Part shown: piece after piece, positions 37,956 to 46,181 of the stretch
Numbering within the stretch: position 1 is the stretch's first letter
Layout: each line of letters opens with the position of its first letter
From: Streptomyces rimosus subsp. rimosus
Lineage (GTDB): Bacteria > Actinomycetota > Actinomycetes > Streptomycetales > Streptomycetaceae
Assembly: GCF_000720725.1 (NCBI RefSeq)
Contig: NZ_JOCQ01000040.1
Coordinates: forward strand, 62,001-126,000
Direction: 5' to 3'
Length of the DNA: 64,000 bases
Made by a program: the position numbers and the translations under genes
The notes under the pieces: model-generated
What the model was told of the DNA's origin: nothing
Databases searched by the model: none
What the model saw: the letters and a program-made list of their open reading frames with translations, nothing else

Positions 37956-39338
37956 GTGCTGGACGACACCCCGGGAACACCGGACTGGTGGCTGCTCAGG
38001 CTGGGCCGCAGGCTGCGGGACCGGCGCAAGGAGCTGGACCGCTGGTGGAACTACTACCGGGGGCGGCATCCGCTGCCGTCGCTGCCGAAGAACGCCGCTG
38101 CGGCGTTCCTGGAGTTCCAGCGCAAGTCCCGGACGAACTTCTGCCGGCCGGTGGCGGACGCACCGGTACACCGTCTGCAGGTGCTCGGGGTGACCGACGG
38201 GCAGGGCGAGCCGGACGATGATGCGCTGCGCTGGTGGCAGGCGAACAAGCTGGACTCGCGGCAGAAGCTGCTGTACCGGACGGTGATGGCGCAGGCGCAG
38301 GCATACGTCATCGTGGGGCCGCATCCGCGGCGCACGGAAGGGGACGGCAGGCCGGCGCCACTGATCACCGCGGAGCATCCGCGGCAGGTCATCGTCGAGC
38401 ACGACCCCGCCACGGGCGAGCGGGCCGCCGCGCTGAAGGCGTGGTGGGACGACGTGGACCGGATCGGCCGGGCGACCGTGTTCCTGCCCGGCGGACTGCA
38501 GCGCTACGTGACCGCGCGCCGCGGCGGCATGGTGCTGCCGTGGGGTGCGGAGTCGTGGGAGCTGGACGGCGAGTTCGAGGAGCACGATCTGGGGGCGGTG
38601 CCGGTCGTGCCGTTTGAGTGCCGACCGGGCCTGATGGAGGACCCGGAGCCGGAGTTCGCCGGTGTGCTCGACATCCAGGACCGCATCAACCTGGGCGTGC
38701 TGAACCGGATGACAGCGGCCCGCTACTCGGCGTTCCGGCAGGGTTTCGTGACCGGTCACAAGTTCCGTAAGCGGGTGGACCCGGCGACGGGGCTGGAGAC
38801 GGTGGAGATGCCGTTCGTGCCGTCGCCGTCGGCGCTGTGGGCCTCCGAGGGCGAGAACGTAAAGTTCGGGCAACTGGATGCCACCGACCTGTCCGGCTTC
38901 CTGAAGGAGCACGAGTCGGACGTGCGGGACATGTTGGTGCTCTCCCACACCCCTGCCTACTACTTCGCCTCCGACCTGGTGAACATCAGCGCCGACACGG
39001 TCAACGCCCTGGACGTCAACCATCTGGCCAAGGTCGGCGAGCATCAGGCCGCGCTCGGGGAGGCGTGGGAGGACGTCTTCGCGCTCGCGGCCGCGCAGGC
39101 TGGCATCGACCGGGACTACGCGCAGGCGGAGGTCCGGTGGGCTGATCCGCGCCGCCTGAACCCGTCGGTGATCGCGGATGCGGCGACGAAGAAGCACAGC
39201 GTCGGCTACCCGCTGTCGATCCTGGCCGAGGACATGGGCGAGTCGCCGCAGCGGGTGCGTCGCATCGCCTCGGAGGCCGCCGGCGCGGCGCTGCTGTCCG
39301 CTCCTGCCGGATCGGCGGCTGAGACGGGTGCCTCATGA
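37956..39338 (+). CDS. Portal protein
   Basis: 460 residues from GTG 37956. The sequence RDRRKELDRWWNYYRGRHPLPSL, then NFCRPVADAPVHRLQVLGV and PVVPFECRPGLMEDPEPEFAGVLDIQDRINLGVLNRM, follows the SPP1-type portal family (phage portal, gp6-like). It forms the dodecameric ring where DNA enters the capsid. Its stop overlaps the MuF gene. Confidence 0.92.
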   Translation: MLDDTPGTPDWWLLRLGRRLRDRRKELDRWWNYYRGRHPLPSLPKNAAAAFLEFQRKSRTNFCRPVADAPVHRLQVLGVTDGQGEPDDDALRWWQANKLDSRQKLLYRTVMAQAQAYVIVGPHPRRTEGDGRPAPLITAEHPRQVIVEHDPATGERAAALKAWWDDVDRIGRATVFLPGGLQRYVTARRGGMVLPWGAESWELDGEFEEHDLGAVPVVPFECRPGLMEDPEPEFAGVLDIQDRINLGVLNRMTAARYSAFRQGFVTGHKFRKRVDPATGLETVEMPFVPSPSALWASEGENVKFGQLDATDLSGFLKEHESDVRDMLVLSHTPAYYFASDLVNISADTVNALDVNHLAKVGEHQAALGEAWEDVFALAAAQAGIDRDYAQAEVRWADPRRLNPSVIADAATKKHSVGYPLSILAEDMGESPQRVRRIASEAAGAALLSAPAGSAAETGAS

Positions 39339-40141
39339 GCGAGGTGACCCAGGCGGCCCTCGACGCCCGGTACACGAGCGTGACCGTCGCTCTTCGCCAG
39401 CGACTGCTGGCGCTGGCCGGGCAGCTGTTCGGCGCCACAGGAACCTACCGGGACGCGGACGCGGACGCGTTCGTCGAACGGGTCCTGCCCGTGGTGCTGG
39501 GGGCGCAGCGTCAGGTGGGCGCCCTGACGGACGCCTACTTGACGCAGATGGTGGCGGACATGTTCGGCGGCGCGGCGCTGGCCCGGGGCGTGGAGCTTCC
39601 GGCGGCGCTGCGGGGCACGCCGCCCGAGGAGGTCTACCGGCGTCCGTTCGTGACGGTGTGGACGGCGCTGTCGCAAGGCAAGCCGCTGGCGGAGGCGGTC
39701 CGGCAGGGCCGGGACCGGCTGGCGTCGATCGCGGCCACCGATCTGCAGCTGGCGCGCCGGGAGGCGACCCGCCAGTCGCTTGCCGGGGACAGCCGGGTGC
39801 AGTTCTACCGGCGCTTCCTGCGCGGGTCGGGCAACTGCGCCCTGTGCGTGATCGCCTCGACGCAGCGGTACCGCAAGGAACGGCTGATGCCCATCCACCC
39901 AGGCTGCGACTGCGGCACCCGCCCCCTGGCGGCGGGCCAGGATCCGGGCCAGATCATCGACGCGGGGCTGCTGGAGGACGCGCACACCGCGGTCGCCAAG
40001 GCCACCGGACAGTCGGACCGCGGCGGCCGGCTGCCCGACTACCGGGACATCATCATCGACCGCCACCACGGCGAACTGGGCGAGCTGCTGGCCCTGCGCC
40101 GCCACGACTTCACCGGCCCCAAGGACATCCCCGGCCAGTGA
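39335..40141 (+). CDS. MuF-like minor capsid protein
   Basis: 268 residues. N-terminal helical part, then the SPP1 gp7/Mu F motif in the C-terminal half: CALCVIASTQRYRKERLMPIHPGCDCGTRPL. MuF proteins associate with the portal inside the head and may be ejected with DNA. Lies between portal and scaffold genes as usual. Confidence 0.85.
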   Translation: MSEVTQAALDARYTSVTVALRQRLLALAGQLFGATGTYRDADADAFVERVLPVVLGAQRQVGALTDAYLTQMVADMFGGAALARGVELPAALRGTPPEEVYRRPFVTVWTALSQGKPLAEAVRQGRDRLASIAATDLQLARREATRQSLAGDSRVQFYRRFLRGSGNCALCVIASTQRYRKERLMPIHPGCDCGTRPLAAGQDPGQIIDAGLLEDAHTAVAKATGQSDRGGRLPDYRDIIIDRHHGELGELLALRRHDFTGPKDIPGQ

Positions 40142-40201
40142 CCTGCGCGGCCGACACGGCCGTGCCCCCTTACACACCAGCCCGACACGGGAGCACTACG
40201 T

Positions 40202-40912
40202 ATGCGCGCACGCACCTTCGCACGCCGCCGGCACACCCACGCTGCCGCCGCATGGTCCCACCCCTACCCGTCCACGCCGTGGTCGCCGGTCCTGTACGCG
40301 GACGGCGGCGAGAGCGGCACCGAGGACGGCCAGTCCGATGACAACGGGGACGGCAAGCCCGACACGGGCGGGGCGTCCACCGAGGCCGGCAAGCCCGGCG
40401 ACGGCGACAGCACGGACTGGAAGGCCGAGGCGGAGAAGTACCGGGCCCTGCAGAAGAAGTGGGAAGCCCGCGCGAAGGAGAACGCCACCGCGGCCAAGGA
40501 GCGCGACGAACTGCGCAAGCAGTCCATGTCCGACCAGGAACGCGCCGTCGAGGAGGCGTCCGCGAAGGCGCGCACCGAAGAGCGCGTCCGCCTGGCCGGC
40601 AAGCTCGCCCGCCAGGGCTTCCTGGCCGCCGCCGCAGGCCGCATCCCCCACGCCGCCTCCGTCGCCGACGACCTCAACCTCGCCAAGTACGTCGGGGAGG
40701 ACGGCGAGGTCGACGAGAGCGGCCTGGCCGGACTGGTCGACCGGCTCGCGCCGCCGGCGCCGCAGAAGAAGGCGGACGCGGACACCAAGCAGGAGCAGCG
40801 CGCAGAGCGCGGCTTCGACCAGGGGCCGCGCGGCAGCGGCGGGCGGGAGAAGGCCACATCGGTCGCCTCCGGGCGCGATCTATGGGCGCAGCGCAAGAAG
40901 ACCACCATCTGA
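40202..40912 (+). CDS. Capsid scaffolding protein
   Basis: 236 residues. A low-complexity N-terminus (GGESGTEDGQSDDNGDGKPD), then a long charged coiled coil (WKAEAEKYRALQKKWEARAKENATAAKERDELRKQS... ERAVEEASAKARTEERVRLA) and a basic C-terminus that would bind the capsid protein. This layout and position between MuF and capsid are typical of phage scaffolds. Confidence 0.88.
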   Translation: MRARTFARRRHTHAAAAWSHPYPSTPWSPVLYADGGESGTEDGQSDDNGDGKPDTGGASTEAGKPGDGDSTDWKAEAEKYRALQKKWEARAKENATAAKERDELRKQSMSDQERAVEEASAKARTEERVRLAGKLARQGFLAAAAGRIPHAASVADDLNLAKYVGEDGEVDESGLAGLVDRLAPPAPQKKADADTKQEQRAERGFDQGPRGSGGREKATSVASGRDLWAQRKKTTI

Positions 40913-40928
40913 CTCCCGAGGACGGGAC

Positions 40929-41318
40929 ATGAACCTGAACCCGAAGAGCGAGGTGTTCGGGCAGGACGACCAGTCGTGGCTGGCGTCCGCGCACGGAACC
41001 GACACCGCACGCTCGATCACCCTGGACACGTCCGCGTTCACCGCGGGCACCCACTACCCCAACGGCTACTTCCCCTCCGGCCTGCCCCTGGGGAAGATCA
41101 CCGCCACCGGTAAGTACGGCCCCTACAACAACGCCTCCACTGACGGCACCGAGGTGCTGGCCGGCTTCCTGTTCACCTCGATCGCAGCACCCACGGTCAC
41201 CACCGTCGACCCGCAGGGCGCCCTGCTGTGGCACGGTGCCGTGATCGAAGCCAAGCTGCCCGCCGCCGTCGACGCCGCCGGCAAGACCGACGTCGCCGGC
41301 CGCATCACCTTCTTCTGA
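40929..41318 (+). CDS. Head decoration protein (gpD-like)
   Basis: 129 residues: SWLASAHGTDTARSITLDTSAFTAGTHYPNGYFPSGLPLGKITATGKYGPYN, followed by LAGFLFTSI. This is the lambda gpD/HDPD family of trimeric decoration proteins that stabilise the expanded head. Adjacent upstream of the major capsid gene. Confidence 0.85.
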   Translation: MNLNPKSEVFGQDDQSWLASAHGTDTARSITLDTSAFTAGTHYPNGYFPSGLPLGKITATGKYGPYNNASTDGTEVLAGFLFTSIAAPTVTTVDPQGALLWHGAVIEAKLPAAVDAAGKTDVAGRITFF

Positions 41319-41336
41319 AAGGGGTGACACACCACC

Positions 41337-42383
41337 ATGCTGATCAACAATGAGTATGTCGCCCCCGCGGAGCTGACCGGCTACGTGCGCGCGGCCCTGG
41401 CCGACATGCAGATGAACCGGTTCCGGCTGGCCGCCTGGCTGCCCAACCGCACCATCGACGACCTGCAGTACCGCTTCGACCGCGGCGGCGCCGAGGGCCT
41501 GTCGGAGGCGGCGACCTTCCGCGCCTACGACGCCGAGTCGCCCATCGGCTCGCGTCCGGGCATCACCCGCGTGACCGGGGAGCTGCCGCCGGTCTCCCGC
41601 AAGATCCGGCTGGGTGAGTACGACCGGCTGCGCCAGCGACGCCTCAACACCCGCGTGCGCAGCCAGATCCTCACCGACGCCGAGCGCATGACCCGCTCGG
41701 TTGCCGCGCGCATCGAACTGGCCCGCGGCGAAGCCCTGTACAAGGGGAAGATCGACCTGGCGGAGAATGGCATCGCCGCCTCCGTCGACTTCGGCCGCGC
41801 CGCCTCGCACACCGTCACCGCGGCCACCGCCTGGACGGACACCGCCAACGCGACCCCGCTGACCGACCTGATCGCCTGGGCTGAGGTGTACCGCACCAGC
41901 AACGGCGTCGCCCCTGGCACGGTCCTGCTGTCCTCGGCCGCCCTCGGGCTGCTGATCCGCAACGCGGAGATCCGTGCCCTGGCCGCGACCGTGGTGGGAA
42001 CCCCGAATGTGGTGCCGCAGGCCACGCTGCAGGGCATCTTCCAGGCTCACGGCCTGCCGCCGTTCGAGGTCTACGACGCGCAGGTGCGTGTCGCCGGCGC
42101 CAGCCAGTACGTCATCCCGCGGGACAAGGTGCTGCTGCTGCCGGCCGCGGGCGACCCGGCCGACCCGGAGTCCTCGGAAATGGGCGCCACCTTGTGGGGC
42201 ACCACCGCCGAATCGCTGGAGCCGGAGTTCTCCCTGGAAGACGGGGAGGAGCCGGGCATCGTCGCCGGTGCCTACTCCACCAAGGACCCGGTCGCGGTGT
42301 GGACGAAGGCGGCCGCGGTCTCGCTGCCGATCCTCGCCAACCCCGACATGTCCTTCTGCGCGGACATCGGGACCATCTCGTGA
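41337..42383 (+). CDS. Major capsid protein
   Basis: 348 residues from ATG 41337. LINNEYVAPAELTGYVRAAL, then FRLAAWLPNRTIDDLQYRF, ISRKIRLGEYDRL-like text and a long E-loop helix (TRSVAARIELARGEALYKGK), ending ATLWGTTAESLEPEFSLEDGEEPGIVAGAYS. This is the lambda gpE-like capsid family with the HK97 fold. The C-terminus overlaps the next gene. Confidence 0.92.
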   Translation: MLINNEYVAPAELTGYVRAALADMQMNRFRLAAWLPNRTIDDLQYRFDRGGAEGLSEAATFRAYDAESPIGSRPGITRVTGELPPVSRKIRLGEYDRLRQRRLNTRVRSQILTDAERMTRSVAARIELARGEALYKGKIDLAENGIAASVDFGRAASHTVTAATAWTDTANATPLTDLIAWAEVYRTSNGVAPGTVLLSSAALGLLIRNAEIRALAATVVGTPNVVPQATLQGIFQAHGLPPFEVYDAQVRVAGASQYVIPRDKVLLLPAAGDPADPESSEMGATLWGTTAESLEPEFSLEDGEEPGIVAGAYSTKDPVAVWTKAAAVSLPILANPDMSFCADIGTIS

Positions 42384-42691
42384 CAGCCCGCTGCGCGGTG
42401 TACGCCCATGTCACCAGCAAGGACGGCACCCGGCGCGCCTGGCTGCAGCCCGGCGACCCGGTGCCCGACTGGGCGCGCCTGGACGCCCGCAACCTCGCAT
42501 CCGGCAGCCAGCCGGCCGACGAGACACCGGCCGCGGCGGCACCCCCGCCGGCCCGGTCCGGCAAGGGCTCGGGCGCCGAGGCGTGGCGGGCCTACGCCGA
42601 ACGCCACGGCGTCGACGTCACCGCGGACATGAGCCGCGACGACATCATCGCCGCCTGCGAGCAGGCCGGCGTCGTCTTGCCGGAGGAGTGA
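42380..42691 (+). CDS. Head-tail region protein with Lsr2/SAP-like C-terminus (103 aa)
   Basis: GTG 42380 overlaps the capsid stop. Short beta start (VTARCAVYAHVTSKDGTRRAWLQPGDPVPDW), a Pro/Ala linker, then EAWRAYAERHGVDVTADMSRDDIIAACEQAG, a small helical DNA-binding-like motif. Similar short proteins follow the capsid gene in actinophages. Role in assembly unproven. Confidence 0.68.
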   Translation: MTARCAVYAHVTSKDGTRRAWLQPGDPVPDWARLDARNLASGSQPADETPAAAAPPPARSGKGSGAEAWRAYAERHGVDVTADMSRDDIIAACEQAGVVLPEE

Positions 42692-42694
42692 GCG

Positions 42695-43102
42695 GTGGCG
42701 GCTTACGCGACGGTCGCCGACTACGAGGCCCGCGCAGCCGTCACCCTCGCCGAGCCGCAGCGCTCCCAGGTGCAGGCCCTGCTGGAGGACATCGCCGCCC
42801 TGATCCGTACCAGCATCCCGGCCGGCACCCAGCCGGATCCGGATGTGGCGCGCGCGGTCAGCGTGGCGGTGGCCCGCCGCACCATGGCCAACCCGGGCGG
42901 CTACCGGCAGCGCACCGTGGGCCAGTACTCGGAGACGCTCGGCGAGACCGGCGGGATGTATCTGACGGACGCCGAGCTGGAGGCGCTGACCGCGAACGGC
43001 AGCGGCAGCGGCGGGGATGCTGCCTACTCGGTGGGGCTGCGTGACCCGGGTCCGGTGTGGCTCCCGGACTGCGGGCCGCGCTGGCCGCCGCCCTGGTGCT
43101 GA
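42695..43102 (+). CDS. Head-tail connector (gp15/gp19-like)
   Basis: 135 residues from GTG 42695. ATVADYEARAAVTLAEPQRSQVQALLEDIAALIRTSIP is the usual start of the helical neck protein (head completion adaptor), with PDPDVARAVSVAVARRTMANPGGYRQRTVGQYSETLGE. It would attach to the portal. Confidence 0.82.
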   Translation: MAAYATVADYEARAAVTLAEPQRSQVQALLEDIAALIRTSIPAGTQPDPDVARAVSVAVARRTMANPGGYRQRTVGQYSETLGETGGMYLTDAELEALTANGSGSGGDAAYSVGLRDPGPVWLPDCGPRWPPPWC

Positions 43103-43119
43103 ACTGAGAGGCGGTCGCC

Positions 43120-43464
43120 GTGTTCCACCAGACGATCGTCCGTCTCCGGGCGGGTCAGCGCACCGACCGGGGTGGCAACACCGTCCCGGACTGGTCACCC
43201 GACAAGGTCTCCCGCCTGCCGGTGGCGTCGGTGAGCGTGCAGCCCACCACCCAGACCGAGCAGGCCGACCCCACCCGCACCGCGGTCGTCACCGGCTGGC
43301 AGGTCATCACCGCGCCGGGCGTGGACGCCGACATCGAGGCCCGCGACCGCATCGAGTGGAACGGCATGGTCCTGGAGGTCGCCGGCGAGGTCGGCCGCTA
43401 CTCCGACTTCCTGAGCAACGCGACCCACCATCTGGAGTTCGTCATGCGCCGTGCCACGGGATAG
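43120..43464 (+). CDS. Head-tail stopper protein (114 aa)
   Basis: GTG 43120. Beta-rich protein with VRLRAGQRTDRGGNTVPDWSPDKVSRLPVASVSVQP, ending DFLSNATHHLEFVMRRATG. Length and position second in the neck suggest a gp16-like stopper. Assignment from context. Confidence 0.7.
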   Translation: MFHQTIVRLRAGQRTDRGGNTVPDWSPDKVSRLPVASVSVQPTTQTEQADPTRTAVVTGWQVITAPGVDADIEARDRIEWNGMVLEVAGEVGRYSDFLSNATHHLEFVMRRATG

Positions 43465-43472
43465 GAGGCGAC

Positions 43473-43754
43473 GTGCTGCAGGAATTGCGGCTCAACCGCG
43501 CCGGGGTGCGCGAACTCCTCGTCTCCGACGGCGTGCGCCAGATGGTGTCCGCCGCCGCCGAACGCATCGGCGCGCGCGTGCGGGCCGGCCTCCCGGAGGG
43601 CACGGATGTGGTCGTCGGCCACTACACCACCGACCGGGCCGCCTCCACCGTGGTGATCCGCAGCATCAAGGGCATGGCGTGGCAGGCCCGCGACGGTGTC
43701 CTGACCCGGGCCGCGGGCGCCGAGGGCCTGGACGTCAGGGCGTGGCAGCGGTGA
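43473..43754 (+). CDS. Neck protein (HK97 gp10-like, 93 aa)
   Basis: GTG 43473 behind ATAGGAGGCGAC. RLNRAGVRELLVSDGVRQMVSAAAERIGARVRAGLPEG, then a beta hairpin (TTDRAASTVVIRSIKGMA), is the small HK97 gp10-like/minor tail pattern. It overlaps the next gene. Confidence 0.72.
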   Translation: MLQELRLNRAGVRELLVSDGVRQMVSAAAERIGARVRAGLPEGTDVVVGHYTTDRAASTVVIRSIKGMAWQARDGVLTRAAGAEGLDVRAWQR

Positions 43755-44173
43755 GCAAGGTGCTGGTCGTCTTCCCGGACGTACAGGCCGCGGGCGCGCA
43801 GGTGCTGCGTATGGCCCTGGCAGGGCGATCGGAGCCGTTCGTGGCCGGGGCCACGGTCGGCACGCGGGTGCCGGGGGACCGCACGCCCGAGACGCCGTAC
43901 CTGCCCTACGTCCTGGTGCGTCTGGACGCCGACTTGCCGCACTCCTCCATGGCCAACACCCGGGCCACGCTGCGGGTGACCGTCTGGCACGCCGGTGCCG
44001 ATGAGGCCCACGACCTGGCCCAACTGGCCCGCGGGCTGCTGCTCGTCCACGACGGCACCGTGCTGCGGTCCGTGCGGCCGGGCACCGGCCCGCTGCCTGC
44101 GACCGACCCGGACAGCGGCATCGACCTGTCCACCTTCACCGTCATCGCCAACGTCCGGCCGACCTTGGCGTGA
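43751..44173 (+). CDS. Tail terminator protein
   Basis: 140 residues from GTG 43751. VLVVFPDVQAAGAQVLRMAL, then VRLDADLPHSSMANTRATLRVTVWHAGADEAHDLAQLARGLLLVHDG, matches the tail-terminator (gpU/TrP1-like) fold and length that caps the tube. The next gene is the tail tube, as expected. Confidence 0.75.
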   Translation: MSKVLVVFPDVQAAGAQVLRMALAGRSEPFVAGATVGTRVPGDRTPETPYLPYVLVRLDADLPHSSMANTRATLRVTVWHAGADEAHDLAQLARGLLLVHDGTVLRSVRPGTGPLPATDPDSGIDLSTFTVIANVRPTLA

Positions 44174-44226
44174 CTGTCCAGTCGAACCGCGCGCCCTTCG
44201 AACCGACCCAGTAAGAGGAGGACGCC

Positions 44227-44748
44227 GTGGCCGGCGACCCGACAAAGGCAAGTCTGTGGACGGATGCCGACGTGTACGTCGGCCCGCTCACCGCCGTGAA
44301 CCCGGCGACCGTGGATGATCCTTTCCCTGCCGAGTGGGGCCTGGTGGGCCTGCTGGACGGGGATGAGGGTTTCACCGAGTCCCGTGACGAGGACACCGAC
44401 GACCTGTATGCCTGGGGTGGCATTCTCGTGCGGACCTCGCGCGCGCACTTCAAGCTGACCAAGTCGTTTGTGGCGCTGGAGGACAACGCGACCACGCGCA
44501 GCCTGATCTGGCCGGGCAGCACGGAGACGCAGATCATTGTCCCGAAGCCCGCCCGCGTGAAGATCGGTTTCGAGACGCGTGAGGGCGACACCGTCAAGCG
44601 TCTGATCACCGCGCAGTACGCCGAGGTCGACGTGGACGGCGACATCCAGGAGAACGAAACCGACCTCACGGCCGTCACCCTCGTCGCCACCATCTTCCCC
44701 ACCAGCGGCAAGGTCCTCTTCGACCGCCAGTACACCGCTGGTGCCTAA
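44227..44748 (+). CDS. Major tail tube protein
   Basis: 173 residues from GTG 44227 behind AGAGGAGG. DADVYVGPLTAVNPATVDDPFPAEWGLVGLLDGDEGFTESRDEDTDDLYAWGGILVRTSRAHFKLTKSFVALEDNATTRSLIWPGS is typical of actinophage tail tube proteins. The strong ribosome site and the following hairpin suggest high expression. Confidence 0.88.
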   Translation: MAGDPTKASLWTDADVYVGPLTAVNPATVDDPFPAEWGLVGLLDGDEGFTESRDEDTDDLYAWGGILVRTSRAHFKLTKSFVALEDNATTRSLIWPGSTETQIIVPKPARVKIGFETREGDTVKRLITAQYAEVDVDGDIQENETDLTAVTLVATIFPTSGKVLFDRQYTAGA

Positions 44749-44752
44749 GACC

Positions 44753-44789
44753 CCGGGGCGCGGAGTTCGCGCGGTTCACCGCGCCCCGG
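44753..44789 (+). terminator. Hairpin after the tail tube gene
   Basis: CCGGGGCGCG at 44753-44762 pairs with CGCGCCCCGG at 44780-44789, directly after the major tail stop. Attenuation here would leave much more tube mRNA than message for downstream tail genes. Confidence 0.6.
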
Positions 44790-44824
44790 CCTACCCTCAA
44801 CCGCGCACAGAGGGAGAACCGCGC

Positions 44825-45040
44825 ATGGCACGCATCCAGGTACTCGAACTCCCCATGGTCGACCACGGCGACGACGGCATGGAGACGCCGTTCGTCCTCA
44901 TCATTGATCAAGCCGACGACGGACTCTCTGAACGCATCGCCCGCTGGTCGGAGGACATCACCAAGCGAATCGGCGCTCGGCAAGTCCTCTGCTTCCCCGG
45001 CTCCATCAGCATCCCCGCCAACGAGGTCCGGGTGAGCTGA
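44825..45040 (+). CDS. Small conserved phage protein (71 aa)
   Basis: ATG 44825 behind GAGGGAG. MARIQVLELPMVDHGDDGMETPFVLIIDQADDGLSERIARWSEDITKRIGARQVLCFPGS. Actinobacterial prophages often have a short protein of this kind, as I recall; it shows no structural motif and its role is unknown. Confidence 0.62.
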   Translation: MARIQVLELPMVDHGDDGMETPFVLIIDQADDGLSERIARWSEDITKRIGARQVLCFPGSISIPANEVRVS

Positions 45041-45042
45041 CC

Positions 45043-45393
45043 GTGCCCCTGTCGTACAGCGACGCCAAGATCCAGGCCAAGGCCGAACTGCTCGGACTCG
45101 TGCAGCCCGGTAGTCAGCTGCCGCGCCGTCTCCGCGGCAAGGTCGTGGCCGCGCTCGCCGCCGAGCAGCAGCGGCCCGCGGTCGCCGATGACGTGCCGCT
45201 GGCCACGTCCATCATCGTCGAGCCCGGGGGCGGCATCACGGTCGACGGACGCCCGTTTCCGTGGATCGTCCAGGCCGACCGGATCGAGGTCACCATCGGC
45301 CCGGACGGCGCCGGCATGGTCCGGCTGACCATCCCCGCCGCCAATGTCCAGATCACCAAGCCCGCCACGCCCGAGAGCGAGAACCGCGCATGA
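45043..45393 (+). CDS. Tail-region protein (116 aa)
   Basis: GTG 45043. An N-terminal helix (YSDAKIQAKAELLGLVQPG) then an Ala/Val-rich stretch and a beta part (TSIIVEPGGGITVDGRPFPWIVQADRIEVTIGPDGAGMVRLTIPAANVQI). Position before the chaperone pair suggests a role in tail assembly. It overlaps the next gene by 4 bp. Confidence 0.62.
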   Translation: MPLSYSDAKIQAKAELLGLVQPGSQLPRRLRGKVVAALAAEQQRPAVADDVPLATSIIVEPGGGITVDGRPFPWIVQADRIEVTIGPDGAGMVRLTIPAANVQITKPATPESENRA

Positions 45394-45734
45394 GCACACG
45401 AACCGCGCCCCGTAAGACCGCAGACGACCAGCCGTTCGACTTCAACCTCGACGCCGTCGAAGCCGAGGTCGAGCTGAGGCCGTTCCGCTTCCACTGGAAG
45501 AGGCGCCGCTGGGAGATGGAGCACCTGCAGGGCCTTGACGTCTGGGGCCTGATGGAGGCCGCCGAACAGGGCGAGACCGGCGCCATGCTCGGCGTCTTCC
45601 AGGCCGCGCTCGGCGACGACTTCGCCGAATTCCACAAGATCCCGCTGCCGCAGTACAAGCTCAAGCCCCTCTTCGACGCCTACCGCCACCACTGCGGGCT
45701 GGCCGAGGGGGAATCTCCGGCCTCCGAGAGCTGA
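45390..45734 (+). CDS. Tail assembly chaperone (gpG-like)
   Basis: 114 residues from ATG 45390. PFRFHWKRRRWEMEHLQGLDVWGLMEAAEQGETGAMLGVFQAALGDDFAEFHKIPLPQYKLKPLFDAYRHHCG. This is the short partner of the frameshifted chaperone pair always found between tube and tape measure. Ends near the G-run at 45707 where ribosomes can slip into the overlapping frame. Confidence 0.82.
   Translation: MSTRTAPRKTADDQPFDFNLDAVEAEVELRPFRFHWKRRRWEMEHLQGLDVWGLMEAAEQGETGAMLGVFQAALGDDFAEFHKIPLPQYKLKPLFDAYRHHCGLAEGESPASES
45707..45713 (+). promoter_or_regulatory. Putative -1 frameshift site in the tail chaperone gene
   Basis: A run of five G followed by AA lies in the last codons of the gpG-like frame (GAG-GGG-GAA). 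Slipping back one base continues as GGA-ATC-TCC and joins the downstream ORF (LRELIRRHGRALEADLRREYG). No alternative start with a good ribosome site is seen for that ORF. Confidence 0.55.
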
Positions 45735-46159
45735 TCCGTCGACACGGACGAGCCTTGGAGGCGGACCTCCGCCGCGAATACGGGGTACGGCTGCGGGATC
45801 TATATCTCCGGGACGCCGACGGCCACCCGCGGCTGACCTGGCGAGAGCTGAGCACCTACATTCAGCGCCTGCCCCCGGATTCCGCGACCCGCACCGCGCT
45901 GAACGACGGCGTGCCGGAGCCGAGCAGCGAGACTCTGGTCCTGGCTGACCTCTTCGACATGCTCGCGGTCATGGACTGGCATCAAGCGCAGGCCAACAGC
46001 GACCCGAAGAAACGCAAACCCAAGGCGCCCAAGCCGTATCCGCGCTGGTGGGAGAAGAAGACGCCGCGCCACAGCCCCGAGCGGGTCGCCCGCATCGAAG
46101 ACGCCCGGCGCCGCAAACGCGAACGCGAGCGAGCCATCACCGAGGGGCGTATCGCCTGA
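45710..46159 (+). CDS. Tail assembly chaperone, T extension (gpGT-like, by frameshift)
   Basis: About 150 codons in the -1 frame, open from the slip site. It reads GISGLRELIRRHGRALEADLRREYGVRLRDLYLRD and then WRELSTYIQRLPPDSATRTAL, the usual helix pattern of the T part, ending basic and Lys/Arg-rich (KRKPKAPKPYPRWWEKK, RRRKRERERAI). Translated mainly as the extension of the gpG-like protein, it links tube subunits to the tape measure. The first codons before the TTG at 45755 are only reached by frameshift. Confidence 0.75.
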   Translation, partial: GISGLRELIRRHGRALEADLRREYGVRLRDLYLRDADGHPRLTWRELSTYIQRLPPDSATRTALNDGVPEPSSETLVLADLFDMLAVMDWHQAQANSDPKKRKPKAPKPYPRWWEKKTPRHSPERVARIEDARRRKRERERAITEGRIA

Positions 46160-46181
46160 CGAGACGGACGGGGGTGCACCG

